From: Oscillibacter sp.
GTDB lineage: Bacteria > Bacillota > Clostridia > Oscillospirales > Oscillospiraceae
Assembly: GCA_022791875.1 (NCBI GenBank)
Contig: JAAVZX010000024.1
Coordinates: 1 to 64,000 of the forward strand
Direction: 5' to 3'
Length of the DNA: 64,000 nt
The translations under genes and the position numbers were made by a program. The notes under the pieces were generated by a model. That model was not told the origin of the DNA. It saw nothing but the letters and a program-made list of their open reading frames with translations, and ran no database searches. This document shows, in pieces, positions 50,105 through 58,569 of this stretch (the first letter of the stretch is position 1; each line of letters begins with the position of its first letter).

Positions 50105-50575
50105 ATGAATGCGCGGGAGAATGTGGAAAAGTTCTGCGGGGTGTACCTGCGGACCATGGACCCGGACCGGGCGGCGGAGGCCAGCGGTGTTCGGGACGGG
50201 TATGATTTTTTGAGGCGGCAGACCGTAGGAGGCCGGCTGGAGAAGATGCGCCGGGGGACCTCAGACCAGCTCCGCCGTGAGGATGTGCTCCGCCGTCTGG
50301 CCCAGCTGGCTTTCGGGCGGGCCAACGACGCGGTGGCCCTGGCTCTGCGGCCCGGGGAGCTGAATCCGGAGACGCTGGACCTCTCCGCCGTCAGCGAGTT
50401 CAAGGTGACGGACAAGGGCGGCGTGGAGGTGAAGCTGGCGGACCGGGTGCGGGCGATGGAAACCCTGTGTACCCTCCTGGAGCAGCAGGGAAACGGGGAG
50501 CTGGAAGCGCTCTTCCAGGCCCTGGAGGGCGCGGGGAAGCGGCTGGAAGGAGCGGACGATGACGGGGACGCGTGA
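50105..50575 (+). CDS. terS: Phage terminase small subunit
   Basis: 156 residues. FCGVYLRTMDPDRAAEASGVRDGYDFLRR is an N-terminal helix-turn-helix like those of PBSX-type small terminases (core MDPDRAAEASGV), followed by a helical central part and an acidic tail. It recognises DNA for packaging and recruits the large subunit. The ribosome binding site AAAGGGGGCG is nearby. The last 17 bases overlap the large-subunit gene. First gene of the cluster. Confidence 0.8.
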   Translation: MNARENVEKFCGVYLRTMDPDRAAEASGVRDGYDFLRRQTVGGRLEKMRRGTSDQLRREDVLRRLAQLAFGRANDAVALALRPGELNPETLDLSAVSEFKVTDKGGVEVKLADRVRAMETLCTLLEQQGNGELEALFQALEGAGKRLEGADDDGDA

Positions 50576-51821
50576 GCAGCGGATGGCCTTTTCCGAGAAG
50601 CAGCTGCAAGTCATGAGCTGGTGGCGCACAAACCGCTGGGACGCCCTGATCTGCGACGGAGCCGTCCGGAGCGGGAAGACGTTTTCTATGGGTCTGTCCT
50701 TCTTCCTGTGGGCACAGACGTGCTTTAACGGGCGGCAGTTCGGCCTCTGCGGGAAGACGATTTCCTCTATGCGCCGGAACCTCCTGGCGGAGCTGACGCC
50801 TTACCTGCGCCGTCTTGGGATGAGCCTGCGGGAGCGCCGCACGGAAAATTTGCTGATCGTCCGTTTTGGGGGGCGCGAGAACCGCTTCCTCCTGTTCGGG
50901 GGCCGCGACGAGTCCAGCGCGTCCCTGATCCAGGGGGCGACGCTGGCGGGGGTCCTGCTGGACGAGGCGGCGCTGATGCCCCGTTCCTTCGTAGAGCAGG
51001 CGATTGCGCGGTGCAGCGTGAACGGGAGTAAGATCTGGTTCAACTGCAACCCGGAGACGCCCTCCCACTGGCTGTACCAGGAGTGGGTACTCAAGGCCAA
51101 GGAGCGCCGCGCGCTCCACCTCCATTTCACCATGGAGGACAATCCAGCCCTGTCGGAGCGGATTCGGGAGCGCTACAGGCGCAGTTATTCAGGGGCTTTT
51201 TACCGCCGCTTTGTTCTTGGGGAGTGGACGGTGGCCGAGGGCCGTGTCTACGACTTCTATGACCCGGAGGAAGACGCGTCGGAGGTCCCGCTGGGCCCCT
51301 TTGACGAGTGGCGGATCTCCGTGGACTACGGGACGGTGAACCCCGCGTCCTTTGGGCTCTGGGGGCTTTACGGGGGCGTGTGGTACAGGGTGGAGGAGTA
51401 TTACTACGACTCCCGGAAGCAGGGGCGTCAGAAGACGGACGAGGAATATGCCGAGGACTTAACGCGCCTGGCGGCGGGGCGGGAGATCCGGCGCGTCGTA
51501 GTGGACCCGTCAGCGGCCAGCTTCATCCAGGCCCTGCAAAGGCGGGGCTTCACCGTAGTCAAAGCGGAGAACGACGTAACAGACGGAATCCGCGTAACGG
51601 CGGACCTGCTGAGGCGGCGGGAGCTTGTGGTCTGTATGACCTGCACGGACTGCCTGCGCGAGTTTGCGTCCTACTGCTGGGACCAGCACGGAGAGCGCGA
51701 CGCGCCGAGAAAGCGGGACGATCACGCCATGGACGATTTGCGCTACTTCGCCATGGACATAGCAAAGGGAGGCAGCGGCTTCGCCGCCGTGTCCGTAGAG
51801 CGGACCGGCTGGCTTGGCTGA
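50559..51821 (+). CDS. terL: Phage terminase large subunit
   Basis: 420 residues. ATPase domain with Walker A GAVRSGKT (residues 34-41) and Walker B LAGVLLDEAAL (near 123-133), coupling motif WFNCNPE, then the RNase H-like nuclease domain with DYGTVNPAS, VVDPSAA and the final DDHAMDDLRYF acidic cluster. All catalytic parts appear intact, so packaging could still work. It matches PBSX-type terminases in length. Confidence 0.95.
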   Translation: MTGTREQRMAFSEKQLQVMSWWRTNRWDALICDGAVRSGKTFSMGLSFFLWAQTCFNGRQFGLCGKTISSMRRNLLAELTPYLRRLGMSLRERRTENLLIVRFGGRENRFLLFGGRDESSASLIQGATLAGVLLDEAALMPRSFVEQAIARCSVNGSKIWFNCNPETPSHWLYQEWVLKAKERRALHLHFTMEDNPALSERIRERYRRSYSGAFYRRFVLGEWTVAEGRVYDFYDPEEDASEVPLGPFDEWRISVDYGTVNPASFGLWGLYGGVWYRVEEYYYDSRKQGRQKTDEEYAEDLTRLAAGREIRRVVVDPSAASFIQALQRRGFTVVKAENDVTDGIRVTADLLRRRELVVCMTCTDCLREFASYCWDQHGERDAPRKRDDHAMDDLRYFAMDIAKGGSGFAAVSVERTGWLG

Positions 51822-51845
51822 GACTTGAAAGGGAGTTGATAAACT

Positions 51846-53012
51846 GTGAAATTATGGAAGAAACGAACCCCGCCGGAGGCCGCCGCGCCCCCCGCTCCGG
51901 ATGCCTGCGTGCAGCTCCGGGACGGGGAGCGGCACCCCTTCGGGGCCCTGCGTGAGTACGTCCCCATGGGCCGCGGGGAGGCGCGGCTTTACCGCGCCGT
52001 GCGGGAGGCCGTGCCGGTGGTGGACGCGGCCATTTATAAGCTGATCCGCATGGCCGGAGGCGTCCGCGCGGCCTGCGGCGACCCGAAAGCGGAGGCGGAA
52101 TTGGCGCAGTTCCTGCGGCGCGTGCCGGTGGGACGGGGACAGTTCGGGATCAACGCGTTCCTGGACCAGTACCTGGATTCCCTGCTGACCTGCGGACAGG
52201 CCGTTGGGGAAATCCTGCCCGCCGCCGGAAACCGGGAGATCGCCGCCCTGCTCTGCGGACGGGTAGAGGATATTCAGATCCAGGAGGGGGCGCATCCCCT
52301 GGACTTCACCATCTGCGGCTGGGACGAAAGCGGACAATTGGCCCCGCTGCCCTACCAGAACCTGCTCCTGTTCACACCTCTGAACCCGGAGAGCGGGAAC
52401 CCCTGCGGCGTCTCCCTCCTGCGCTCCCTGCCCTTCCTGGCGGAAATCCTGATGAAGATCTACCACACCATCGGTGTGAACTGGGAGCGCTGCGGAAACG
52501 TGCGCTTCGCCGTGACCTGCAAGAACAGCGACGGCGCGGGGGCCGCGGAACGGGGGCGTCTGCTGGCCGGGGAGTGGTCCCGGGCTATGCGGGAATCCTC
52601 CGGGCGGGGCGTCCGGGACTTCGTGGCCGTGGGGGACGTGGACATCCGCGTCATCGGCGGCGACGCCCCTATCCTGGACAGCCAGGTCCCCGTCCGCCAG
52701 ATCCTGGAGCAGATCGTGGCCAAGACGGGCATTCCGCCCTTCATGCTGGGGCTGAGCTGGAACTCCACCGAGCGGATGAGTACCCAGCAGGCCGATATGC
52801 TGACTACGGAAGTGACGGCCCTGCGGAGGACGCTGACGCCTGTTGTGGAGCGGATCTGCGGCCTCTGGCTGAAAATGCACGGGTATACCTGCGGCTGTGA
52901 AGTCCAGTGGGACGACATCAACTTGCAGGACCAGGTGGAGGAGGCGCGGGCCGCCCTGTTCCGCGAACAGGCGCGGAAGCTGAGACTCGAAAACGACTTA
53001 ATGGAGGGATGA
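51846..53012 (+). CDS. Phage portal protein
   Basis: 388 residues, on the short side (PBSX-type portals are about 400-500). Begins KLWKKRTPPEAAA, with AIYKLIRMAGG and DFTICGWDESGQ in the clip/wing part, then the stem-like helix with GIPPFMLGLSWNSTERMSTQQADML, typical of portals. The dodecamer forms the DNA gate at the capsid vertex. GAAAGGGAG precedes the start. The downstream protease gene begins inside or 6 bases after its stop. Confidence 0.88.
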   Translation: MKLWKKRTPPEAAAPPAPDACVQLRDGERHPFGALREYVPMGRGEARLYRAVREAVPVVDAAIYKLIRMAGGVRAACGDPKAEAELAQFLRRVPVGRGQFGINAFLDQYLDSLLTCGQAVGEILPAAGNREIAALLCGRVEDIQIQEGAHPLDFTICGWDESGQLAPLPYQNLLLFTPLNPESGNPCGVSLLRSLPFLAEILMKIYHTIGVNWERCGNVRFAVTCKNSDGAGAAERGRLLAGEWSRAMRESSGRGVRDFVAVGDVDIRVIGGDAPILDSQVPVRQILEQIVAKTGIPPFMLGLSWNSTERMSTQQADMLTTEVTALRRTLTPVVERICGLWLKMHGYTCGCEVQWDDINLQDQVEEARAALFREQARKLRLENDLMEG

Positions 53013-53017
53013 ATCAC

Positions 53018-53875
53018 ATGGAACACGGAACGGATATTCATACGGATTTGGCGCTCATCAACCAGTGGGCGAAGACGGATTTGATCGCCGATCAGGTCTA
53101 CACCTTCACGGTGCGCCTCTGTGATAACGAGGTGGACCGGGACTATGAGCGCTTCGACGGGGCGTGTCTGGAAGAGCTGGGGCGGCTTTTCCTGGGAAAA
53201 TGCGGAATCTTTGACCACCAGTGGTCCGCGGCGGGGCAGACCGCGCGGATTTACCGCACGGAGGTGGTGCGGGAGGAAGCTGTTACCACCGCCGCCGGGG
53301 ACGGGTACTGCTGGCTCAAGGGCTGGGCGTACCTGCTTCGGACGGAGAAAAACGCGGACCTGATCGCGGAGATCGAGGGCGGAATCAAGAAGGAAGTCAG
53401 CGTCGGGTGCAGCATGGGCCGGGGCGTGTGCTCGATCTGCGGCGCGGAGGACGGCTGCTGCGGCCACGTCAAGGGGCAGGAATACGAGGGACGCCTGTGT
53501 TTCCGGGAACTGCGGGAGCCGTTGGACGCCTATGAGTGGTCCTTCGTGGCCGTGCCTGCCCAGCGGCGGGCAGGGATTCTGAAACGCTTCGGCGCGGAGC
53601 GGGATGAGGAGCGTGTTCTGCGGAAGGAGGCGGAGCTGGGGCGGAAGTATCTGGGCGGGCTGCGGCGCGAGGTGGTCCGGTTGGCGATGCTGGCCGACGA
53701 GGGGCTGGACGGCGCGGCGTTTGCAAGGGCCGTGGGACAGATTGGGGAGGCCGATTTGCTGGAGCTGAGGAAGAGCTTTGAGGGGCGCGTGGCACGGCTG
53801 TTTCCGGCGGTTCCGCAGTTGAGGGAGAGGCCGGTTGGCGGCGCAACGGATAGGGGGGAGGATTTTTTGGTTTAG
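53018..53875 (+). CDS. Putative prohead protease / capsid maturation protein
   Basis: About 285 residues from ATG 53018 (GGAGGG is 8-9 bases upstream; ATG 53009 overlapping the portal stop is possible). KKEVSVGCSMGRGVCSICGAED and the later DAYEWSFVAVPAQRRAGI resemble the Ser-containing strands of phage head proteases (XkdF-like). The insert CSICGAEDGCCGH adds a cluster of cysteines that could bind zinc, which I do not know from the family. Place between portal and capsid supports the role. The C-terminal helical part (about 200-270) may act as scaffold. Confidence 0.6.
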   Translation: MEHGTDIHTDLALINQWAKTDLIADQVYTFTVRLCDNEVDRDYERFDGACLEELGRLFLGKCGIFDHQWSAAGQTARIYRTEVVREEAVTTAAGDGYCWLKGWAYLLRTEKNADLIAEIEGGIKKEVSVGCSMGRGVCSICGAEDGCCGHVKGQEYEGRLCFRELREPLDAYEWSFVAVPAQRRAGILKRFGAERDEERVLRKEAELGRKYLGGLRREVVRLAMLADEGLDGAAFARAVGQIGEADLLELRKSFEGRVARLFPAVPQLRERPVGGATDRGEDFLV

Positions 53876-53911
53876 GGATGGGGGGTGTTGGGGGTGCATG
53901 TCAGGCGGGCA

Positions 53912-53956
53912 TGGTGGTTGCGGGGGACGGGCCGCCGAGGGCGGCGGCCCCTACGG
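53912..53956 (+). repeat. Family C repeat, copy 2
   Basis: GGTGGTTGCGGGGGA, hairpin GGGCCGCC / GGCGGCCC, CCTACGG. Stem sequence differs from copy 1 but still pairs. It lies inside the phage-like cluster. Confidence 0.7.
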
Positions 53957-54011
53957 TGTGCATCCCAGGCGATCATGGCAGTAGTTGTGAAGCACCCCAC
54001 GAACAAATTCG

Positions 54012-54119
54012 GCGGGGAAACGAAGTTTTCCCGCAGTTAAAGCTCTTTTCGGTTCCTTTTCTCTCGAGAAAAGGAACCCGCCGGAGGCCCCCGTCCTTCG
54101 TCCCCCGCAGGGCTGGCAG
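54012..54119. repeat. Family B repeat, copy 6, inside the phage-like cluster
   Basis: Hairpin GCGGGGAAAC / GTTTTCCCGC, AGTTAAAGCTCTTTTCGG, the TTTTCTCTCGAGAAAAGG core, CCGCCGGAGGCCCCCG and a CCCCCGCAGGG end. With family C copy 2 it fills the 358-base gap 53876-54233 together with the palindrome at 54146. Confidence 0.8.
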
Positions 54120-54145
54120 GCACTTTCAAAAAAATTTTTGCGGCA

Positions 54146-54165
54146 GTTGCACGCAGACGTGCAAC
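54146..54165 (+). promoter_or_regulatory. Palindrome GTTGCAC-N6-GTGCAAC, site 2
   Basis: Same seven-base arms and same six-base spacing (GCAGAC) as site 1 at 50042, here 68 bases before the decoration-protein start. No T-run follows, so it is not a terminator. Confidence 0.6.
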
Positions 54166-54233
54166 TATGGGCGGTTTGGCGGGGTAGGTTGAGGGGAGTT
54201 TTTCTCTATCTTATGAATTTGGAGGTTTTTTGT

Positions 54234-54575
54234 ATGAGCTGGTTTACCGGGATTGGTCAGTGGGCCGCTACGTTTTCGTGTGAGGGCGTGGAAAACGGGC
54301 AGGTGGTGAAGGTTTCCGGCAATGGGGCGGTGGCGTCCTGTGGGGCCGGAGAGGGCATCGGGGGCGTTGTGGTGTCCCTGGGGCGGGATAAGAAAGCCTG
54401 CGGTGTGGCGCTGGGCGGGATCGTGTGCGTGCCCTATACGGGGGACGCGCCTGCGGTGGGGTGGTCTGGGCTGTCCGCGGACGGCGCTGGGGGCGTGGCC
54501 TGCGACGCTGATGGGCGGGCTTACCTGGTGGTGGACGTGGACGACGTTGGGAAAATGGTTACGTTCGCGCTGTGA
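54234..54575 (+). CDS. Putative capsid decoration protein (DUF2190-like)
   Basis: 113 residues from ATG 54234 with TTGGAGG upstream. Gly/Val/Ala-rich, beta-type sequence (GNGAVASCGAGEGIGGVVVSLG, shown in part) ending LVVDVDDVGKMVTFAL, similar in plan to small capsid-stabilising proteins encoded directly before major capsid genes. It begins the second block of the cluster, behind the palindrome site 2. Confidence 0.6.
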   Translation: MSWFTGIGQWAATFSCEGVENGQVVKVSGNGAVASCGAGEGIGGVVVSLGRDKKACGVALGGIVCVPYTGDAPAVGWSGLSADGAGGVACDADGRAYLVVDVDDVGKMVTFAL

Positions 54576-54606
54576 TAAAATTTGAAATTGAAACGGAGGG
54601 CTTGAT

Positions 54607-55638
54607 TTGAGTTACCACTATGAAACAATTTCCCTTGAAAAGGGCATGTACGGGCGGGGCGGGCGCAGCTTTTCCCAGACGCTGGAAGAGCTGGACCCCA
54701 GTGAGCGCTATCGCGGGACCGCGCTGGAATCCCTGGACGCCTTTCAGCGCCAGCTGAAACGCTTCGACATTCACGTCAAAGGCGCGGGGAGCGACCTTGT
54801 GGAGAAATTCTTCTACTCCGCGGACTCCGCCGTGCTGTTCCCCGAGTTCGTGGCCCGGGTGGTGCGGCAGGGCATGGAGGAGGAGAGCATTCTCCCCCTG
54901 ATCACCGCCACCGTCACCAAATTCGACGGCATGGACTACCGATCCATCGCCTCCACCCCCTCTGAAGAGGAAAAAAAGCTGCTGCGGGTGGAAGAGGGCG
55001 CGGAAATCCCCCGCACGGTCATCCGCACCCAGGAAAACCTGGTGCGCCTCCACAAGCGGGGCCGGATGCTGGTGGCCTCCTACGAGGCGATCCGCTGGCA
55101 GCGCCTGGACCTCTTCTCCGTAACCCTGCGCCAGATCGGCGCGTACATCGGCCGGATGCACCTCCAGGACGCCGTGGAGGTCCTGCAGAACGGCGACGGA
55201 AACGGCAACCCCGCGGACATCTACGCCGTGGGCACCGCGCCCATCACCGGCTCATCCGGGACCCTGAGCTACAACGCCCTGCTGGACTTCTGGAGCCAGT
55301 TCGACCCGTACCGCATGAACACGCTGCTGGTGGGCGGCGACACGATGCTGGGCCTCCTTCGGATGCCCGAGTTCCAGAACCCCCTGACGGGCCTGAATTT
55401 CCAGGGCACGGGCACGCTGGACACGCCCCTGGGGGCGAAGCTGCTGCGGACCTCCGCCATGCCCTCCGGGATGCTGATCGGCCTGGACAAGAACTACGCG
55501 CTGGAGCAGATCTGCGCGGGGGACGTGTGCGTGGAATACGACAAGCTGATTGACCGCCAGCTTGAACGGGCGGCGATCACGTCCGTGTCCGGCTTCTCGA
55601 AGCTGTTCCGGGACGCGTCCAAGGTGCTGATGGTGTGA
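54607..55638 (+). CDS. Phage major capsid protein
   Basis: 343 residues starting at TTG 54607 (GGAGGGC upstream). HK97-fold features by position and pattern: N-terminal helical arm, then KFDGMDYRSIASTP and EIPRTVIRTQENLVRLHKRG, ending with DKLIDRQLERAAITSVSGFSKLF. No delta-domain is obvious ahead of it, so scaffolding may lie in the protease. Place between decoration and connector genes fits. The stop overlaps the following gene's ATG. Confidence 0.8.
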   Translation: MSYHYETISLEKGMYGRGGRSFSQTLEELDPSERYRGTALESLDAFQRQLKRFDIHVKGAGSDLVEKFFYSADSAVLFPEFVARVVRQGMEEESILPLITATVTKFDGMDYRSIASTPSEEEKKLLRVEEGAEIPRTVIRTQENLVRLHKRGRMLVASYEAIRWQRLDLFSVTLRQIGAYIGRMHLQDAVEVLQNGDGNGNPADIYAVGTAPITGSSGTLSYNALLDFWSQFDPYRMNTLLVGGDTMLGLLRMPEFQNPLTGLNFQGTGTLDTPLGAKLLRTSAMPSGMLIGLDKNYALEQICAGDVCVEYDKLIDRQLERAAITSVSGFSKLFRDASKVLMV

Positions 55639-55985
55639 TGGATTTGAAGGAACGGGTGATTTCCGCTGCACGGATCGTGTGCGGCGCGGGGGAGGAAGAG
55701 ATGCCGGTGCTGGAAGCGCTGTGCGGCGCGGCGGCGGACCGCTGGCTTTCCCGCCTGCGGTCCGGCGTGGCCCCCGCGGACTGCGAAGAGGCGCTGATCT
55801 GCGCGGCGGCGTTCACCGCGGCGGCGGACCTGGCGGCGGGGCAGGGCGGCGTGACCGCCTTCTCCGCCGGGGCGCTGTCCGTAAAAGCGGGCACAAACAC
55901 GGGGGAACTGCGGCGGGCCGCGGAGCGGCTGATGGAGCCGTTCGTGACGCCGGGGGACATCTTTTTACAGGGGGTGCGGACATGA
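55638..55985 (+). CDS. Head-tail connector protein
   Basis: 115 residues from ATG 55638, one base shared with the capsid stop. All-helical with Ala-rich middle (EEALICAAAFTAAADLAAGQ), and the end SAGALSVKAGTN, as in adaptor proteins (gp6/gp15-like) that sit under the portal. Assignment depends mainly on order. Confidence 0.6.
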   Translation: MDLKERVISAARIVCGAGEEEMPVLEALCGAAADRWLSRLRSGVAPADCEEALICAAAFTAAADLAAGQGGVTAFSAGALSVKAGTNTGELRRAAERLMEPFVTPGDIFLQGVRT

Positions 55986-56305
55986 TGCGGAACTGGGTGC
56001 GAACGCTGCTGGAGCGCTGGGGTGAGGACGTGTCGATCTCCTGTAAAGACGGCGCTCCGCGTACTACCAAAGCCTTGATCCATCCTGTCAGCGAGCGGCG
56101 CGAGGGCGTGCCGGAGTCCGTAACCCCCGTTGGGTGGACCGATGAACGCCTCTGGCTGTATGTGGGGCTGGATGAGCTGCATGACGGCGACACGCTCTGC
56201 TGGCGGGATTTGACATTCCGCGTGCGGAGCGGTCGGGGCTTCTTCCTCGGCGGGGCGCTGTGCCACTGGCAGGCGGTGCTGGAACAGGAACGAGGTGCGT
56301 TATGA
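55982..56305 (+). CDS. Head completion / stopper protein
   Basis: 107 residues from ATG 55982, overlapping the previous stop. Begins MMRNWVRTLLERWGEDV and is beta-rich afterwards (RLWLYVGLDELHDGDTL, shown in part; DLTFRVRSG). The size and position match stopper proteins of PBSX-like phages (XkdH region). The next gene starts inside its stop. Confidence 0.6.
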   Translation: MMRNWVRTLLERWGEDVSISCKDGAPRTTKALIHPVSERREGVPESVTPVGWTDERLWLYVGLDELHDGDTLCWRDLTFRVRSGRGFFLGGALCHWQAVLEQERGAL

Positions 56306-56790
56306 AGGAGCTGACGCAGATTCGGGACGCCGTAATCACCGCCCTGCAAGGTGCGGGCCTGCGGTCCGAAGCCGCGTACCCGGACCGGCGGGTCCCCAAG
56401 TGTACGGAAGCGCTGGCCTCCGTGTCCGTAGGAGCGGCGGAGGGGCGCGCCCTGGGCTTCTGCAACTACCTGGGCGAGTGCGCGGACGAACACGGCGGCC
56501 TGCGGGAGCTGTACGGAAAGCAGCTGGAGGGCCAGATAACGGTAGAAATCCGCGCGGAGCGGGCCCAGACCTGTGAGGACGGCTGTGAAACTGCGTCCGG
56601 CGTGCTTCTGGGAAGCCTGCCGGAGGGCATCGCGCCGGGTGAACTGCGCTGGGAAGCCATGGCCTGGGAGCGGGAGACGGGTCTGTTCCTGCGGAAGGGA
56701 ACCCTGAGCTGTCAGGCCCTGTTCACCGCCTGGGCCGGCGAAGACAGCGAATTCCTTGACTTTATCCTGAAAGGAGCTATGAAAACGTGA
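56302..56790 (+). CDS. Tail completion / terminator protein
   Basis: 162 residues from ATG 56302. KELTQIRDAVITALQGAGL is an N-terminal helix; the rest alternates strands and helices (EGQITVEIRAERAQ, shown in part). Position before the sheath gene matches tail terminator proteins (XkdI/XkdJ region). The sheath GTG overlaps its stop. Confidence 0.55.
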   Translation: MKELTQIRDAVITALQGAGLRSEAAYPDRRVPKCTEALASVSVGAAEGRALGFCNYLGECADEHGGLRELYGKQLEGQITVEIRAERAQTCEDGCETASGVLLGSLPEGIAPGELRWEAMAWERETGLFLRKGTLSCQALFTAWAGEDSEFLDFILKGAMKT

Positions 56791-57848
56791 ACGGAATCGT
56801 ACATGAGAGGCCGGGTGTATACTCGGCATACGACGCCTCGGCGGCGGTGTCCGGAGGGCAGGCCGCAAAGGTGGTAGGCGTGGCGGCCAAAGCCGCCCAG
56901 GGGAGCGTGGGCAAGGCTGTAACCGTGACCGGCTACGCCGCCGGGGCGGCGGCATTCGGCGAGGACATCGACCCGGGAATGTGTACCCTGCTGCGGCTGC
57001 TGTTTGCCAACGGGGCGTCGGTGGTGAGGGCCGTGCGGGTGTCCGACGACGGGACGGACGAGGACTACCAGGCCGCGTTTGAGGCCCTCGGGAACCTGGA
57101 CGTGCAGGTGATGATCTGCGACAGCGGGGAGGAATCCGTGCAGCAGCTCCTGCGGGAGGCGGTGGAGAGCGCCTCCGCCCTGCGCCGGGAGCGGATCGCC
57201 GTGGCGGGGGGAAGCGGGTGTACCGTGGACGAGCTGATCGCCCGGGCCGAGGCGCTCAACAGCGAGCGCATGGTGCTGGTGGGCCCGGACGCGCTGGACG
57301 CCGGCGGCGGAAGCCTGGGGGGCGTGTTCGCGGCGGCGGCGGTGGCCGGGGCCATCGCTTCGGAGGGCGATCCGGCGGTGCCGCTGAACGGCGTGGAGCT
57401 GCGGGGCCTTTACGGCCTGGCGGAGGACTATAACGACAACGAGATCGACCTGCTGGTCCGGGGCGGCGTGACGCCGCTGGAGGCCGCGGAGGGCGTCATT
57501 TCCCCTGTACGGGGCATCACCACGAGGACGAAAACCGGCGGCGCGGCCGACACCGCCTGGCGGGAGCTGACCACGATCCTGATCGTGGACCACGTGATTC
57601 CGGCGGTGCGGGCGGCGATCCGGAGCAAGTTCGCCCGGAGCAAGAACAACGCCCGCAGCCGCGCCGCAATCCGCTCCCAGGTGATCGTGGAGCTGGAGAA
57701 GCAGATGGCGGCGGAGGTCATCGACGGCTACGACAGCGTGTCCGTCCGGGCCTCCGAGGACGACCCGACGGTCTGCCTGGTGGAGTTCGGCTTCTCCGTG
57801 GCCCACGGCCTGAACCAGGTGTATCTGACGGTGCATATTTCGATTTAA
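56787..57848 (+). CDS. Contractile tail sheath protein (XkdK-like)
   Basis: 353 residues, start GTG 56787. Opens IVHERPGVYSAYDASAAV, the usual first strand of sheath proteins (RPGVY). The conserved C-terminal half carries RGITTRTKTGGAADTAWRELT (core GITTRTKTG) and LVEFGFSVAHGLNQVYLTV, which form the inter-subunit handshake. It is shorter than XkdK (about 466), lacking most of the outer domains. Presence of sheath shows that the particle is of contractile type. Confidence 0.9.
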   Translation: MNGIVHERPGVYSAYDASAAVSGGQAAKVVGVAAKAAQGSVGKAVTVTGYAAGAAAFGEDIDPGMCTLLRLLFANGASVVRAVRVSDDGTDEDYQAAFEALGNLDVQVMICDSGEESVQQLLREAVESASALRRERIAVAGGSGCTVDELIARAEALNSERMVLVGPDALDAGGGSLGGVFAAAAVAGAIASEGDPAVPLNGVELRGLYGLAEDYNDNEIDLLVRGGVTPLEAAEGVISPVRGITTRTKTGGAADTAWRELTTILIVDHVIPAVRAAIRSKFARSKNNARSRAAIRSQVIVELEKQMAAEVIDGYDSVSVRASEDDPTVCLVEFGFSVAHGLNQVYLTVHISI

Positions 57849-57863
57849 GAAAGGGGTGCGGAT

Positions 57864-58247
57864 ATGAAGGGATTTCCCACCAGCGCGGACATCTATCTGG
57901 AGATGGACGGCAAGAAAATCGCGGTGGTGCAGAGCTACACGGCAAAGGCGTCGAAGTCGTCCCAGAGCGTGGAGGCGTTCGGCGAAAGCGAGCCGGTAGC
58001 GACCATCGAGGGCCAGAAGAAGTACACCCTGGAGCTGACGCGCCTGTACGCCACAGACAGCGCCGTGTCCGACAACATCAACTTCTACGATTTGACGGAC
58101 TTCTCCCTGGTGATCTGCAAGCCGGACCGCCGGATCATCTACAGCGGGTGCCAGTGGGGCGCGATCCAGGAGGACGGCCAGCTGAACGCCATGGTGGCGG
58201 AGCGGGTCACGGTAGTAGCCGCGAAGCGGATCGAGACGACGGCATGA
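57864..58247 (+). CDS. Tail tube protein (XkdM-like)
   Basis: 127 residues with AAGGGG before the ATG. SADIYLEMDGKKIAVVQS and QKKYTLELTRLYA are typical XkdM-family strands; the tube is the inner cylinder on which the sheath contracts. Start of next gene overlaps its stop (ATGA). Confidence 0.85.
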   Translation: MKGFPTSADIYLEMDGKKIAVVQSYTAKASKSSQSVEAFGESEPVATIEGQKKYTLELTRLYATDSAVSDNINFYDLTDFSLVICKPDRRIIYSGCQWGAIQEDGQLNAMVAERVTVVAAKRIETTA

Positions 58248-58564
58248 GGCAGATCGACGAGCTGCGGCCCCTGACAGCAGGGCGTATCCTGGAGATATGG
58301 CGCATGTGCCGCGAGACGAGCAGGGACCCTCTGGAACGGACGCTGATCTGCAACGCGAGGATACTGGCCGAGTGCTGCCTGTACCAGGGCGGAGCGGTAT
58401 ACGAGGGGCCGGAGGAGGTCCTGCGAGACTTGACCGGCCGGGAGATTGCGCGCCTGCTGACGCGCCTGGCGGAGGACGACCGTGAAGCGGAGCGGCCCTC
58501 CGTCCCTCCGGCGGAGAATCCGACCTTTGACGCGGCACGGTTTGAAGCACTGAAAGAGAGGTGA
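58244..58564 (+). CDS. Tail assembly chaperone-like protein (XkdN position)
   Basis: 106 residues. Helical, RQIDELRPLTAGRILEIW, then CRETSRDPLERTLICNARILAECC, and a Pro-rich tail. Position between tube and the next gene matches XkdN-type chaperones, which in phages often have a frameshifted longer product; no obvious slippery heptamer is seen near its end. Confidence 0.5.
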   Translation: MRQIDELRPLTAGRILEIWRMCRETSRDPLERTLICNARILAECCLYQGGAVYEGPEEVLRDLTGREIARLLTRLAEDDREAERPSVPPAENPTFDAARFEALKER

Positions 58565-58569
58565 CAGGT

